From a virus, in the IMG/VR virus record IMGVR_UViG_3300023278_002893, positions 1 through 64,000 of that record: a stretch of DNA of 64,000 nucleotides; one strand, given 5' to 3'. Of the stretch, positions 1 through 6,573 are shown piece after piece. The notes beneath the pieces were generated by a model, which saw only the letters and a list, made by a program, of their open reading frames with translations, made no database searches and was not told the origin of the DNA. Within the stretch, counting starts at the first letter, position 1, and every line of letters begins with the position of its first letter. A program made the translations under genes and the position numbers.

Positions 1-170
1 GAGACCTGAAGATCAACGGCAACATCGCGCTGATGAATCTCGACGGGCTGAGCGGCATCACTTCTTCGCTCGGAGGAGACCTGCAGATCACGAACAACGC
101 CGTGCTGACGAATGTCGACGGGTTGGGCGGCATCACTTCGGTCGGAGGAGACCTGCGCATCAGGGATAAT
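1..170 (+). repeat. In-frame tandem repeats of the LRR-like gene
   Basis: Two to three copies of a roughly 75-bp unit. Copies share the words GGCGGCATCACTTC or close variants and GGAGGAGACCTG, and begin with GACGGG near 42 and 117. The period is a multiple of three, matching the protein repeat. Confidence 0.7.
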
Positions 171-224
171 GGTGTCGATAAGATGGCGAAACTAAAGAAA
201 CTTATTCGAGAGGGGAAAAGATAG
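3..224 (+). CDS. C-terminal end of a leucine-rich/receptor-L-like repeat protein (partial)
   Basis: The reading frame is open from the window edge, so the start lies upstream. The protein consists of short repeats with the pattern GDLxIxxNxxLxxxDGLxGI, typical of receptor-L/leucine-rich solenoids, and ends with a basic tail (KLKKLIREGKR). Such solenoids usually bind proteins or glycans. In a phage it could be a surface, adhesin or decoy protein, but this is inference from about 73 residues. The repeats are nearly identical at DNA level, suggesting recent tandem duplication. Confidence 0.6.
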   Translation, partial: DLKINGNIALMNLDGLSGITSSLGGDLQITNNAVLTNVDGLGGITSVGGDLRIRDNGVDKMAKLKKLIREGKR

Positions 225-227
225 ACG

Positions 228-473
228 ATGAATAAGAAAGAACCTTGGTGCTCGAAGCACGGCGCAACCCTTTGTGATTGTCCGGAACCGTCTCTAATCC
301 TGGGACAGCGGTGGAGCCAAGAAGAGTTGCGCAAGCACTGTAAAGAAGCTTTCGGTATGACCGATGAACAGATAGGTGACGATGAAATCCCACAAGGTGT
401 AATCAATCTCACTTTAGGAGAGGTGACGGAAGAGGACATGGAATGGGCGTGGGAACTTACTCCGACCATTTAG
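228..473 (+). CDS. Hypothetical protein, 81 aa
   Basis: Unrecognised small acidic protein with three cysteines near the N-terminus (CSKHGATLCDC), which could be a partial metal site. It starts 3 bp after the LRR gene with a purine-rich stretch (GAGGGGAAAAG) upstream and ends just before the RNA ligase gene, so it is probably co-transcribed. No function assigned. Confidence 0.7.
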   Translation: MNKKEPWCSKHGATLCDCPEPSLILGQRWSQEELRKHCKEAFGMTDEQIGDDEIPQGVINLTLGEVTEEDMEWAWELTPTI

Positions 474-489
474 GATGAGGAGAACCATC

Positions 490-1125
490 ATGAGTGACAG
501 AATCAAGTATCCTCGCACTCCTCATCTCCCTTGGAGCGAAAGCGTCACTGACGACGATCGAACTCTCAAGAATGTTGATCATCTGTTGGGAAAGAAAATA
601 GTCATCACCGAGAAGATGGATGGGGAAAATACCACCCTCTATCCAGATCATATCCATGCTCGTTCTTTGGATAGTAAAGATCATTGGAGTAGGCATTGGG
701 TGAAGGGTGCTTGGTCTTCTATCCGGCGGGATATTCCAGATGGATGGAGAATCTGCGGCGAGAACATGTACGCTACTCATTCCATTTCCTACGAAGATCT
801 CCCCTCCTATTTTCTCGCATTCTCTATTTGGAATAGTGAGGACGTGTGCCTTAGCTGGAGTGAGACAGAAGACAGCTGTGAAATGCTGGGTATCCCTACC
901 GTACCGGTTCTCTGGAAAGGAGAGTTCCAGGAGAGTATGTTCCCTGAGTTTTGGAACGACTTTGATCCTGAGACGACGGAAGGTTACGTAGTCAGGGTGG
1001 AAGATTCTTTTCGGCGCGAAGATTTTTCACAAAACATAGCCAAGTTTGTAAGAGAAGGTCATGTACAGACCAATGACCACTGGATGCACAGCGGTGCCAG
1101 AAAGAAGAATAGTTTGGGCGTGTAG
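490..1125 (+). CDS. RNA ligase family protein (Rnl2-like nucleotidyltransferase)
   Basis: Covalent nucleotidyltransferase fold. Motif I is EKMDGEN with lysine 42 as the predicted AMP-accepting residue; a motif III-like stretch RICGENMY, motif IV EGYVVR and motif V-like AKFVREG follow in order. At 211 aa it is a minimal ligase core without a clear C-terminal domain. These enzymes seal nicks in RNA, and phage members repair tRNAs cut by host anticodon nucleases. The gene abuts tRNA-Glu and sits in a tRNA cluster, supporting a tRNA-repair role (inference). The start at 490 is preferred over the in-frame ATG at 475 because AGGAG lies between them. Its UAG stop is formed by nucleotides 8-10 of the downstream tRNA. 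Confidence 0.85.
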   Translation: MSDRIKYPRTPHLPWSESVTDDDRTLKNVDHLLGKKIVITEKMDGENTTLYPDHIHARSLDSKDHWSRHWVKGAWSSIRRDIPDGWRICGENMYATHSISYEDLPSYFLAFSIWNSEDVCLSWSETEDSCEMLGIPTVPVLWKGEFQESMFPEFWNDFDPETTEGYVVRVEDSFRREDFSQNIAKFVREGHVQTNDHWMHSGARKKNSLGV

Positions 1126-1192
1126 CTCAACGGTAGAGCAGCGGGCTTTCAATCCCGACCGGTTCGGGGTTCAAATCCCCGTACGCCCTCCA
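1116..1192 (+). tRNA. tRNA-Glu (anticodon UUC), with an expanded anticodon loop
   Basis: The acceptor GGGCGTG/TACGCCC, D-arm GCTC/GAGC and T-arm CGGGG-TTCAAAT-CCCCG all pair. CCA is encoded and the discriminator is U. The anticodon stem pairs only as CGGG/CCCG, leaving an 8-nt loop, CTTTCAAT. Read normally the anticodon is UUC (Glu). The first 10 nt overlap the RNA ligase gene. Confidence 0.8.
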
Positions 1193-1204
1193 ATAGAAAG
1201 GAGA

Positions 1205-1293
1205 CCAACCATGAAGTACGGAGGATTCGTCTGAATGTGGTTCTCGTAGTCCTCCTTAGTTAGTTTGAGAAGACAGACTCAACTTAAACTAAC
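1205..1293 (+). promoter_or_regulatory. Leader mini-ORF plus stem-loop before the 125-aa gene
   Basis: A Shine-Dalgarno (AAAGGAG) precedes a 7-codon ORF at 1211-1234 (MKYGGFV). A stem-loop follows at 1259-1293, with GTTAGTTT pairing AAACTAAC and an inner GAG/CTC. Leader ORF plus hairpin ahead of a gene resembles an attenuation or translational-coupling leader; no regulation is demonstrated. Confidence 0.35.
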
Positions 1294-1311
1294 CTAAAAG
1301 GAGAACATATC

Positions 1312-1689
1312 ATGCGAGATCATAGAGTCTATTTGAAGGTGAAGATAAAATCTTTGGCCGCCGAATCAAAAATCATTCGGGCCGAGGAAAGAAAGAACAA
1401 GAGAGCAAGATCTGGACTAGCCGAACATCGGCGAGGAATCGTCCGAGCTGCGGCGAGACATACTCTTTTGGCCTATGGATTTATCCGCGGTCGAAAATAC
1501 AGCGACATGGAATCCAAATGCGGGCACGGCCCCAATTGGAATAACATCTGGCGCATGGTAGAGAAGTATGGAGTTCAGTGGGACGACGGAGAAGATCATT
1601 CGTCCTACAAAGAACGAAAATCGGAACAAGAAACTAAATTCCAGTATTGGAAAGATGAGGGACATCTCATCGTCGCGCAGAATGGGTAG
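1312..1689 (+). CDS. Hypothetical basic protein, 125 aa
   Basis: Unrecognised. The N-terminal half is very rich in lysine and arginine and predicted helical; the C-terminal half is mixed and Trp-containing. Nucleic-acid binding is possible but not shown. A strong Shine-Dalgarno (AAAGGAG) sits 7 nt before the ATG. Preceded by a leader mini-ORF and stem-loop. Confidence 0.7.
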   Translation: MRDHRVYLKVKIKSLAAESKIIRAEERKNKRARSGLAEHRRGIVRAAARHTLLAYGFIRGRKYSDMESKCGHGPNWNNIWRMVEKYGVQWDDGEDHSSYKERKSEQETKFQYWKDEGHLIVAQNG

Positions 1690-1783
1690 GCTAGCACGAG
1701 CCTAGGTACCAGCCTGTCTGCTCCCTCGGCCTCCCGGGGACTTACCAGCGCCGTCTGATTAAGGAAAAACGGGGGAGGCGCAA
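1687..1783 (+). other. Structured intergenic stretch with two stem-loops
   Basis: TAGGCT at 1687-1692 pairs with AGCCTA at 1699-1704, overlapping the upstream stop codon. GCCTCCC at 1729-1735 pairs with GGGAGGC at 1773-1779. No U-tract follows either, so they may be mRNA-stabilising or regulatory rather than terminators. Confidence 0.45.
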
Positions 1784-1794
1784 GGAGAAGAACC

Positions 1795-2109
1795 ATGAAT
1801 TTCGAACTCGAAACAATGCGGAAGCACATGTGGTGTAGTTGGTGGCACGCAAGGGTTGAAATCATCCCCGATTGGATGCCAAATTTTCCCCGGGATAATA
1901 CCAAACCAAAACTCGTCGTTCGTTACGGTGAATCCTATCTCCGGCACAGCGCGGGCCCCAAACAAGGATTCTTTTGGGATATCTATCCCGATGCCCTGCA
2001 CTCAGAAGAGCTGGCGATTATCGCCGTCTCTGAATGTCCCACCCCATCACTCCGCAACCTCATGCTGGTTGAGGGAGTCAATCCAAAGGATCCAAAACAT
2101 GGACGTTGA
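1795..2109 (+). CDS. Hypothetical protein, 104 aa
   Basis: Unrecognised; rich in Trp, Pro and aromatic residues, no signal peptide or membrane segment. AAGGAG lies just upstream of the ATG. The stop overlaps the start of the next gene by 11 nt, indicating translational coupling. Confidence 0.75.
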   Translation: MNFELETMRKHMWCSWWHARVEIIPDWMPNFPRDNTKPKLVVRYGESYLRHSAGPKQGFFWDIYPDALHSEELAIIAVSECPTPSLRNLMLVEGVNPKDPKHGR

Positions 2110-2410
2110 ACAAGCCAGGAAGGTGATAGACCAATATCGCACCCATCTAATTGATGAGTGCCCTGCGAACGGGCCCACAGACTGGTCCCCTTCGGAACAA
2201 GAACAACGCAATCACCTCTCCTATATGTTGGATAAAATGGGAGAGATGCTAGACGAAGTGGATGATTTGGACGCGCGAGCACAGGACTTCTTCGAGCCCT
2301 GGGAGAAATTCAATCGTTGGTTGGGCTTCATGCAAGGCGTCTTCTGGTCTGCGGGCGATTTTACCCTCGGTGCGATGAAAGATCACAACAGACCTGAAGA
2401 AACGGCTTGA
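2099..2410 (+). CDS. Hypothetical protein, 103 aa
   Basis: Start at ATG 2099, with AAAGGA upstream inside the preceding gene; an earlier in-frame ATG at 1856 would overlap that gene almost entirely and is rejected. Mostly helical and acidic, with a central heptad-like stretch (MLDKMGEMLDEVDDLD) that could dimerise. Function unknown. The stop codon lies within the -35 box of the promoter that follows. Confidence 0.7.
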   Translation: MDVEQARKVIDQYRTHLIDECPANGPTDWSPSEQEQRNHLSYMLDKMGEMLDEVDDLDARAQDFFEPWEKFNRWLGFMQGVFWSAGDFTLGAMKDHNRPEETA

Positions 2411-2435
2411 CAAAGGGGAAAGTATCCCGTATCAT
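2407..2435 (+). promoter_or_regulatory. Sigma-70-like promoter TTGACA-17-TATCAT
   Basis: TTGACA at 2407-2412, a 17-nt spacer ending in CG, and TATCAT at 2430-2435, followed by TGTATT. It belongs to a set with near-matching promoters at 42962 and 50368. It would drive the small ORF at 2476 and the HNH gene at 2656. A GAGTCC/GGACTC stem-loop follows at about 2444-2461. Confidence 0.7.
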
Positions 2436-2475
2436 TGTATTCAGGAGTCCAGAGAAGGACTCATAGGAGTTAGTT

Positions 2476-2559
2476 ATGAGTAAATCAGCAGTTATACATG
2501 TAGTCTCTTCATTCCATGCATGCTATAATTGGGCCCCGATTCCAGGTCCCATCGGCTGA
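2476..2559 (+). CDS. Possible 27-aa peptide
   Basis: Short ORF with TAGGAG 10 nt upstream, directly downstream of a strong promoter and a stem-loop. The peptide resembles nothing known. It could be a leader ORF; the remaining about 100 nt before the HNH gene hold no other gene. Confidence 0.35.
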   Translation: MSKSAVIHVVSSFHACYNWAPIPGPIG

Positions 2560-2655
2560 TTCTCTAACTCACGAAAAACATTGAAGTTTTCAGAGTAGCG
2601 GAGGATCCTGAAGAGGGTCGCTCCGTTTTCGTGTTTCTGGGGAGGGATACAATTT

Positions 2656-3111
2656 TTGCGTAAACTGACTCGCAGTTGGACTAGAAAAGATGGGACTCTA
2701 GTCACCAAGACGTATACATATCGTCGAGGCACAGCTAAGCCTGCGAACAAGGATTACAAAGCTCGCTTCTTCAGGAACATAGACAGGGACGAAACCACAG
2801 GATGTTGGAACTGGAACAAGGGAACCAACGAGAGGGGGTACGGAAGGTTCAAAGTCGGTGGCAAGGACGAATTGGCACACAAATGGGGATATCAGTTCCT
2901 CGTGGGGGAAATAGAAGAGAGCGTACATCTCCACCATTCATGTCTTAACCATCGATGCGTAAATCCTTCCCACTTGGTACCTCTCGAACCCACCCGACAT
3001 GTGGCCCAACATTTAGGACACAATGTAAAACTGGATTTTTGGTCCCGAGAAGAACTAAGGAAATTCTCTCCTCCTGACCTAAAGGACGTGTTGGTCAAGC
3101 GGGAGCTGTAA
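2656..3111 (+). CDS. HNH homing-type endonuclease
   Basis: 151 aa. It has the fold pattern of phage HNH homing nucleases: a conserved CWNWNKGTNERGYGRF segment, then a histidine-rich active region (HLHHSC), then NHRCVNPSHL. The cysteines and histidines probably hold zinc. Such enzymes cut DNA and spread their own genes; no group I intron was seen here, so it looks free-standing. The start is TTG at 2656 with GGGGAGGG upstream; no ATG fits. Confidence 0.8.
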   Translation: MRKLTRSWTRKDGTLVTKTYTYRRGTAKPANKDYKARFFRNIDRDETTGCWNWNKGTNERGYGRFKVGGKDELAHKWGYQFLVGEIEESVHLHHSCLNHRCVNPSHLVPLEPTRHVAQHLGHNVKLDFWSREELRKFSPPDLKDVLVKREL

Positions 3112-3275
3112 TGCCATACATCACCAAAAACTGCACTCGATGCGGAAACTGGATCAAGAGAAGCCGGAGGAAAAGAAACAGTCTCTGCCTCCGCTGCATT
3201 GAGAAGCTAAATGATGCCTGGTACAAGGTACGGACTGTGAAAGAAAAAGGAAACCGCGATGGCAAAGCAGAATAA
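3111..3275 (+). CDS. Small zinc-ribbon protein, 54 aa
   Basis: Overlaps the HNH stop by 1 nt (TAATG). Two CxxC knuckles (CTRC and CLRC) separated by a strongly basic linker predict a four-cysteine zinc ribbon, often nucleic-acid binding. Specific role unknown. It overlaps the next gene by 17 nt. Confidence 0.65.
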   Translation: MPYITKNCTRCGNWIKRSRRKRNSLCLRCIEKLNDAWYKVRTVKEKGNRDGKAE

Positions 3276-3396
3276 GCTCAGAGAAAAGCTGTGGAAAGTG
3301 AATGTCATCCGGGGTAACAACGGGCAGCTCAAGAAGATCACCAGCAGACGTAGACGCGCGTTAGACAAGAAGAAATGCACGGAGGGAACTTCATGA
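3259..3396 (+). CDS. Small basic protein, 45 aa
   Basis: ATG at 3259, with AAAGGAAA upstream inside the preceding gene. About a third of residues are Lys or Arg, suggesting nucleic-acid or ribosome binding (inference). It overlaps the next gene by 4 nt (ATGA). Confidence 0.6.
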   Translation: MAKQNKLREKLWKVNVIRGNNGQLKKITSRRRRALDKKKCTEGTS

Positions 3397-3566
3397 GAAC
3401 AACTCACGTAAATGGATTCGAAGTGGCCGGGAATAAATTTCTGGCCATCGCGCTCAATGACGCAGATCCTACAGACGCCCATTGGTTCCTTCCAGGCGAC
3501 CCGGATCAGGACGAGATCGAAGACGCATTCTTGAAGGCAGTGACCTGGACGTCACCAGGAGATTAA
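3393..3566 (+). CDS. Hypothetical protein, 57 aa
   Basis: Start chosen at ATG 3393, with GGAGGG 6 nt upstream; the in-frame ATG at 3375 lies before that site. Acidic, unrecognised, ending 3 bp before tRNA-Ile. Confidence 0.65.
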   Translation: MRTTHVNGFEVAGNKFLAIALNDADPTDAHWFLPGDPDQDEIEDAFLKAVTWTSPGD

Positions 3567-3569
3567 TAT

Positions 3570-3646
3570 ACACCTGTAGCTCAGCCGGTTAGAGCGTTTG
3601 CCTGATACGTAGAAGGTCGCTGGTTCAAATCCAGCCAGGTGTACCA
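3570..3646 (+). tRNA. tRNA-Ile (anticodon GAU)
   Basis: The acceptor ACACCTG/CAGGTGT is perfect, the T-arm is GCTGG-TTCAAAT-CCAGC, the anticodon loop is CTGATAC, discriminator A, CCA encoded. Confidence 0.93.
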
Positions 3647-3661
3647 CAGAGGAGAGGAATT

Positions 3662-3928
3662 ATGCCAGGACATCAGATCGTAATAGAAGACACCTCTGAC
3701 CTGGGCAAGATGAAGATGTGGTTGCGGAACGAATACAGAATGAAGGACGGGACAGACTACGCAATAGTTAGGAGATTCGGTGAGACCCATGTGCTAACTA
3801 GGGAAATGTGGGTCGATTATATCAGAGGCGCTGCTGACAGATTTGATATAGACATCACCTCCGTAAGTCTCTACATCGCGAAGATGAAACCCACTACGTA
3901 TCCCACAGAGGAGAATGAGTGTGGCTAA
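3662..3928 (+). CDS. Hypothetical protein, 88 aa
   Basis: GAGGAGAGGA precedes the ATG. Unrecognised alpha/beta-type small protein; it overlaps the next gene by 14 nt, suggesting coupled translation. No motif found. Confidence 0.7.
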   Translation: MPGHQIVIEDTSDLGKMKMWLRNEYRMKDGTDYAIVRRFGETHVLTREMWVDYIRGAADRFDIDITSVSLYIAKMKPTTYPTEENECG

Positions 3929-4121
3929 GAAGACCAGACCTTTCCAAGTGAATGATCACGTTCGCACCCTGGCCAATCCAGAGGACAGTCCCGACGGCTA
4001 TGGTAGGATCAACTTTATCATCGAGAACGGTGAAAAGAGATTCCACGTGGTCAACATGAACATGCCCTATTCAGGCACCGTCAGCGCGTGGTTCAGTGCC
4101 AGTGAGCTGGCCCGAGGCTGA
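3915..4121 (+). CDS. Hypothetical protein with SH3-like pattern, 68 aa
   Basis: A start such as KTRPFQVNDHVRTL, followed by a glycine turn and a beta-rich stretch, resembles small SH3-like or KOW-like barrels that bind nucleic acid or protein. The pattern match is weak, so the fold is only a suggestion. GAGGAG lies upstream of the ATG. Confidence 0.6.
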   Translation: MSVAKKTRPFQVNDHVRTLANPEDSPDGYGRINFIIENGEKRFHVVNMNMPYSGTVSAWFSASELARG

Positions 4122-4129
4122 CCAGGTGT

Positions 4130-4318
4130 ATGAAAACCAGAAAGCATCACAATAATAAAGGCAATCGACAGATAAGCAGGGGACGTACTGAGTCTCAGGT
4201 CAGAGCGATTGCTAGAAAGATTGGCATCCCCTACAGAGTAGAGAGGACGCCAATTGATAAAGAATTCGACCCAGGAGAGTTTCCCGGGAAGATAGAAAAA
4301 GAAAGAATAAAGGAGTAA
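4130..4318 (+). CDS. Hypothetical basic protein, 62 aa
   Basis: Highly basic, with a His-rich start (MKTRKHHNNKGNRQ). Unrecognised. It lies 8 bp after the preceding gene and ends 6 bp before the cold-shock gene, so it is probably co-transcribed. Confidence 0.6.
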   Translation: MKTRKHHNNKGNRQISRGRTESQVRAIARKIGIPYRVERTPIDKEFDPGEFPGKIEKERIKE

Positions 4319-4324
4319 GTGAAC

Positions 4325-4528
4325 ATGGCAAGTGGTACAGTAAAGTGGTTCAGTGAGCAGAAGGGGTATGGATTTATTACCCCGGAAGACGGCAGCAAGG
4401 ATCTTTTCGTACATTTCTCCAGCATCGAAGGTGAGGGGTTCAAGAACCTCTCCGACGGCCAGTCCGTCGAGTTCGTCGCGGGCGAAGGTCAGAAGGGCCC
4501 CGAAGCGCAACAGGTAAAGGGTCTCTAG
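4325..4528 (+). CDS. Cold-shock domain protein (CspA family)
   Basis: 67 aa, the full usual length. A five-stranded OB fold with RNP1 (KGYGFI) and RNP2 (LFVHFSSI) motifs and the classic opening [14 protein letters not shown]. These proteins bind single-stranded RNA or DNA and melt RNA structure. The start is ATG 4325, with AAGGAG upstream; the GTG six bases earlier is less likely. In this tRNA- and RNA-rich genome it may act as an RNA chaperone (inference). Confidence 0.93.
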   Translation: MASGTVKWFSEQKGYGFITPEDGSKDLFVHFSSIEGEGFKNLSDGQSVEFVAGEGQKGPEAQQVKGL

Positions 4529-4562
4529 ACCTAGCAGCTGTTCGGTGAGTTGAATGAGCCCC

Positions 4563-4592
4563 TTGTCCTCCGTAAGGAGGGCGAGGCGGCAC
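4563..4592 (+). other. GNRA-capped stem-loop after the cold-shock gene
   Basis: CCTCC at the core pairs with GGAGG around a GTAA tetraloop, extended by further GC pairs. No U-tract follows, so it is more likely an mRNA-end or regulatory structure than an intrinsic terminator. Confidence 0.45.
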
Positions 4593-4609
4593 AAGGTAAA
4601 GGAGACCCC

Positions 4610-4864
4610 GTGTCCGATAGGGTCTATAAAGGGCGGCTCCAGGTACAGAAATCTGAAGCGTTTGATGAGTCTGCGACTGATTTTGACGTCCAGCATAAGG
4701 GAGGATTGAATCCTTTCGATTTGCTTCGGGACGTACTTTATGCTCTTGCATACAGAGAGGTGTCGGGGGCTCGAATCGGCTCGACGGACGATAGTGTGCA
4801 GGTGAGCGACAACGGAGTATCTATCATCATCTCGCGAGACGGCGTGATTGAGATAGTAACCTAG
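4610..4864 (+). CDS. Hypothetical protein, 84 aa
   Basis: Start chosen at GTG 4610, which has AAAGGAG 6 nt upstream; the in-frame ATG at 4550 has no such site and lies within the stem-loop region. Unrecognised, mixed alpha then beta, with no membrane segment. Confidence 0.6.
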   Translation: MSDRVYKGRLQVQKSEAFDESATDFDVQHKGGLNPFDLLRDVLYALAYREVSGARIGSTDDSVQVSDNGVSIIISRDGVIEIVT

Positions 4865-4877
4865 CAGGAGTATTGTC

Positions 4878-5291
4878 ATGGCAGGACCATGTGAAGAGTA
4901 TGGATTCGAAGAGGTAGGTGAGGGGTGGCATTTTCTTCTCAAGTCCCTCGATATAATGATGGGGTTCGCCGTAGAAAGGGCTGTTCAACACGCCACTGTC
5001 GTCAAAGAACAGTATCGTGATAAGGAGTGTAAAGCAGATGCGAAGGTCATTATTCTTCAGATCAAGGAGAAGTTCGGAGGTCTTCGTGTATATTGGAGCA
5101 GTGAGGGTCTAGGAACCCGTCGCGAGTCCGAACTGATAGGCGCGACGGAGATTACAGAGCTGATGTCCCTCAAGACCTGCGAGACTTGCGGTTCCACAAA
5201 GGAAGTCGAGAGCAGAGCGCGGCAGAACCAACGCATGGGGTGGATCAAAACCTTTTGCGCCGAGTGTCACTCGAAAAATGACGAAAAATAA
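4878..5291 (+). CDS. Hypothetical protein with C-terminal zinc ribbon, 137 aa
   Basis: The N-terminal part holds the sequence IKEKFGGLRVYW, which I associate with unknown phage proteins. The C-terminal CETC and CAEC knuckles predict a zinc ribbon. Function not known. Its TAA stop is directly adjacent to tRNA-Ala. Confidence 0.75.
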   Translation: MAGPCEEYGFEEVGEGWHFLLKSLDIMMGFAVERAVQHATVVKEQYRDKECKADAKVIILQIKEKFGGLRVYWSSEGLGTRRESELIGATEITELMSLKTCETCGSTKEVESRARQNQRMGWIKTFCAECHSKNDEK

Positions 5292-5364
5292 GGGGCCATA
5301 GCTCAGCTGGGAGAGCACCGCGTTTGCAACGCGAAGGTCCGGGGTTCGATCCCCCGTGGCTCCA
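5292..5364 (+). tRNA. tRNA-Ala (anticodon UGC)
   Basis: Acceptor GGGGCCA/TGGCTCC includes a G3-U70 wobble, the alanine identity element. Anticodon loop TTTGCAA, T-arm CGGGG-TTCGATC-CCCCG, discriminator A. The 3' end continues CA rather than CCA, so CCA must be added enzymatically. Confidence 0.93.
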
Positions 5365-5377
5365 CAAAGGAGTGCCT

Positions 5378-5599
5378 ATGAAACTAACTTACAAAGCACT
5401 GTTGGAACAATTTCCGGATGATGCTGATTGTAGTTTTTGCGGCGAGAAAAATGACTGGGATCAGGACGGTTTCTTCTACCTCTGTCCCGAGGAGTGGATG
5501 GAGTTAGCTGATTCTGAGCCCGCATGTAAGAGCTGCCGAGAGGGGGCTCCAGGCAAAGCCCATGAGGAATTACACGGTAAAGGAAATGAGGGGAGGTAA
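5378..5599 (+). CDS. Zinc-finger protein, paralogue A (73 aa)
   Basis: Shares the pattern CxFCGxKND...GFFY...CxxC...PGxAH with the gene at 6003, so the two are paralogues. The cysteine pairs (CSFC and CKSC) predict one zinc site. AAAGGAG precedes the ATG at 5378. Function unknown. The stop overlaps the next start (TAATG). Confidence 0.75.
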   Translation: MKLTYKALLEQFPDDADCSFCGEKNDWDQDGFFYLCPEEWMELADSEPACKSCREGAPGKAHEELHGKGNEGR

Positions 5600-5859
5600 T
5601 GAATCTAATGGATTCTGATGTCCTAACCGCACGGATGACCTTAGCCCCTTGGGGAGTCATGCCGGAAGACGTAGAGATTGGGCGGCACAAAGGGGAGATG
5701 TCTCTCCTGGTCACTGTTGATGCCGCTGAATACTCCGACGAGGACGATTGGGATGCAGTAGAACAGATGCTCATCCACGCAATCATGACACAGACTACCA
5801 TCTGCCTTCCAATGGTGGTCAAGAAAGATTTTCATTTCAACTTCAAAGGGGTCTCTTAA
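5599..5859 (+). CDS. Hypothetical protein, 86 aa
   Basis: Acidic, unrecognised. Coupled to the upstream gene by a 1-nt overlap, with GGGGAGG just upstream. The C-terminal codons and the TAA stop lie in the first 10 nt of tRNA-Phe. Confidence 0.7.
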   Translation: MNLMDSDVLTARMTLAPWGVMPEDVEIGRHKGEMSLLVTVDAAEYSDEDDWDAVEQMLIHAIMTQTTICLPMVVKKDFHFNFKGVS

Positions 5860-5922
5860 CTCAATTGGTAGAGTGTCTGCTTGAAGCGCAGAAAGTTCCT
5901 GGTTCAAGTCCAGGGGAGACCG
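5850..5922 (+). tRNA. tRNA-Phe (anticodon GAA)
   Basis: Acceptor GGTCTCT/GGAGACC, anticodon arm TCTGC-TTGAAGC-GCAGA, T-arm CCTGG-TTCAAGT-CCAGG. CCA is not encoded (GCA follows). The first 10 nt overlap the upstream CDS, whose UAA stop is nt 8-10 of the tRNA. Confidence 0.93.
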
Positions 5923-6002
5923 CAAGGAAGATCCTACGCCTGCCTGTTGGCCCGAGGGTTGGGGAAGAAGGATGAAATAATCGGGCCCCTTGGAGATGAG
6001 GT

Positions 6003-6224
6003 ATGAGTACAGCGCTGGAACACAAACTTCCACGTCCTACCGACGAACCTGATGGTGAAACATGCAGATTTTGCGGAAAGAAAAATGATTTCTGGGACGA
6101 TTGTGGGTTCTTCTATATCAATCCTGACCCGAAAATAAAAGAACAACGAGCAGTGTGTGAGGAGTGTTACTTCGGGAGACCCGGTAGGGCACACGTAGCC
6201 CGCTTCGGCCTCGGCGAAAGATAA
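6003..6224 (+). CDS. Zinc-finger protein, paralogue B (73 aa)
   Basis: Same length and cysteine spacing as the 5378 protein (CRFCGKKND, GFFYINP, CEEC, PGRAH). The pair is separated by an unrelated gene and tRNA-Phe, suggesting duplication of a gene block. Function unknown. The stop is directly adjacent to tRNA-Tyr. Confidence 0.75.
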   Translation: MSTALEHKLPRPTDEPDGETCRFCGKKNDFWDDCGFFYINPDPKIKEQRAVCEECYFGRPGRAHVARFGLGER

Positions 6225-6312
6225 GGAGGTGAGGTAACTGTCGGTTAGTTGCAGCAGACTGTAAATCTGCCGTCTTAGGGCTTCGCAGGTTCGACTCCTG
6301 CCACCTCCACCA
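6225..6312 (+). tRNA. tRNA-Tyr (anticodon GUA)
   Basis: Class II tRNA: acceptor GGAGGTG/CACCTCC, anticodon arm GCAGA-CTGTAAA-TCTGC, a long variable arm as bacterial tRNA-Tyr has, T-arm GCAGG-TTCGACT-CCTGC, CCA encoded. Confidence 0.92.
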
Positions 6313-6339
6313 TGTTTATATTTATCACTGGAGAAGCAA

Positions 6340-6540
6340 ATGAAGGTAGAAATTCTTGTCGCACGTGAAGATGGGATGTGGGATACGAAGATCGAAGACG
6401 TCCCGGAGTACATTCTTATGTCCCCGGGGATTGATTTCAGCGCGTGGTGCTCGGTAAATCTACCACACGAGCAGTACGGTGACGCGATATTATTCTCTAT
6501 CTACAACGACGCCCCCGAAGACGAGGGCGAGGGGAGATAG
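6340..6540 (+). CDS. Hypothetical acidic protein, 66 aa
   Basis: Preceded by GGAGAAGC. Mixed alpha/beta, acidic C-terminus (DAPEDEGEG). Unrecognised. Confidence 0.65.
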   Translation: MKVEILVAREDGMWDTKIEDVPEYILMSPGIDFSAWCSVNLPHEQYGDAILFSIYNDAPEDEGEGR

Positions 6541-6573
6541 TAGAAAAATAAACTATATAGGAGAATTATCTTT

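Noticed and set aside
1116-1192. Opal suppressor tRNA (UCA anticodon)
   Set aside because: Shifting the loop to give UCA breaks the anticodon stem. All three stop codons end genes normally, so there is no sign of recoding.
4067-4942. Antisense ORF of 291 codons
   Set aside because: Would span the cold-shock gene and three other + strand genes with ribosome-binding sites; nothing recognisable.
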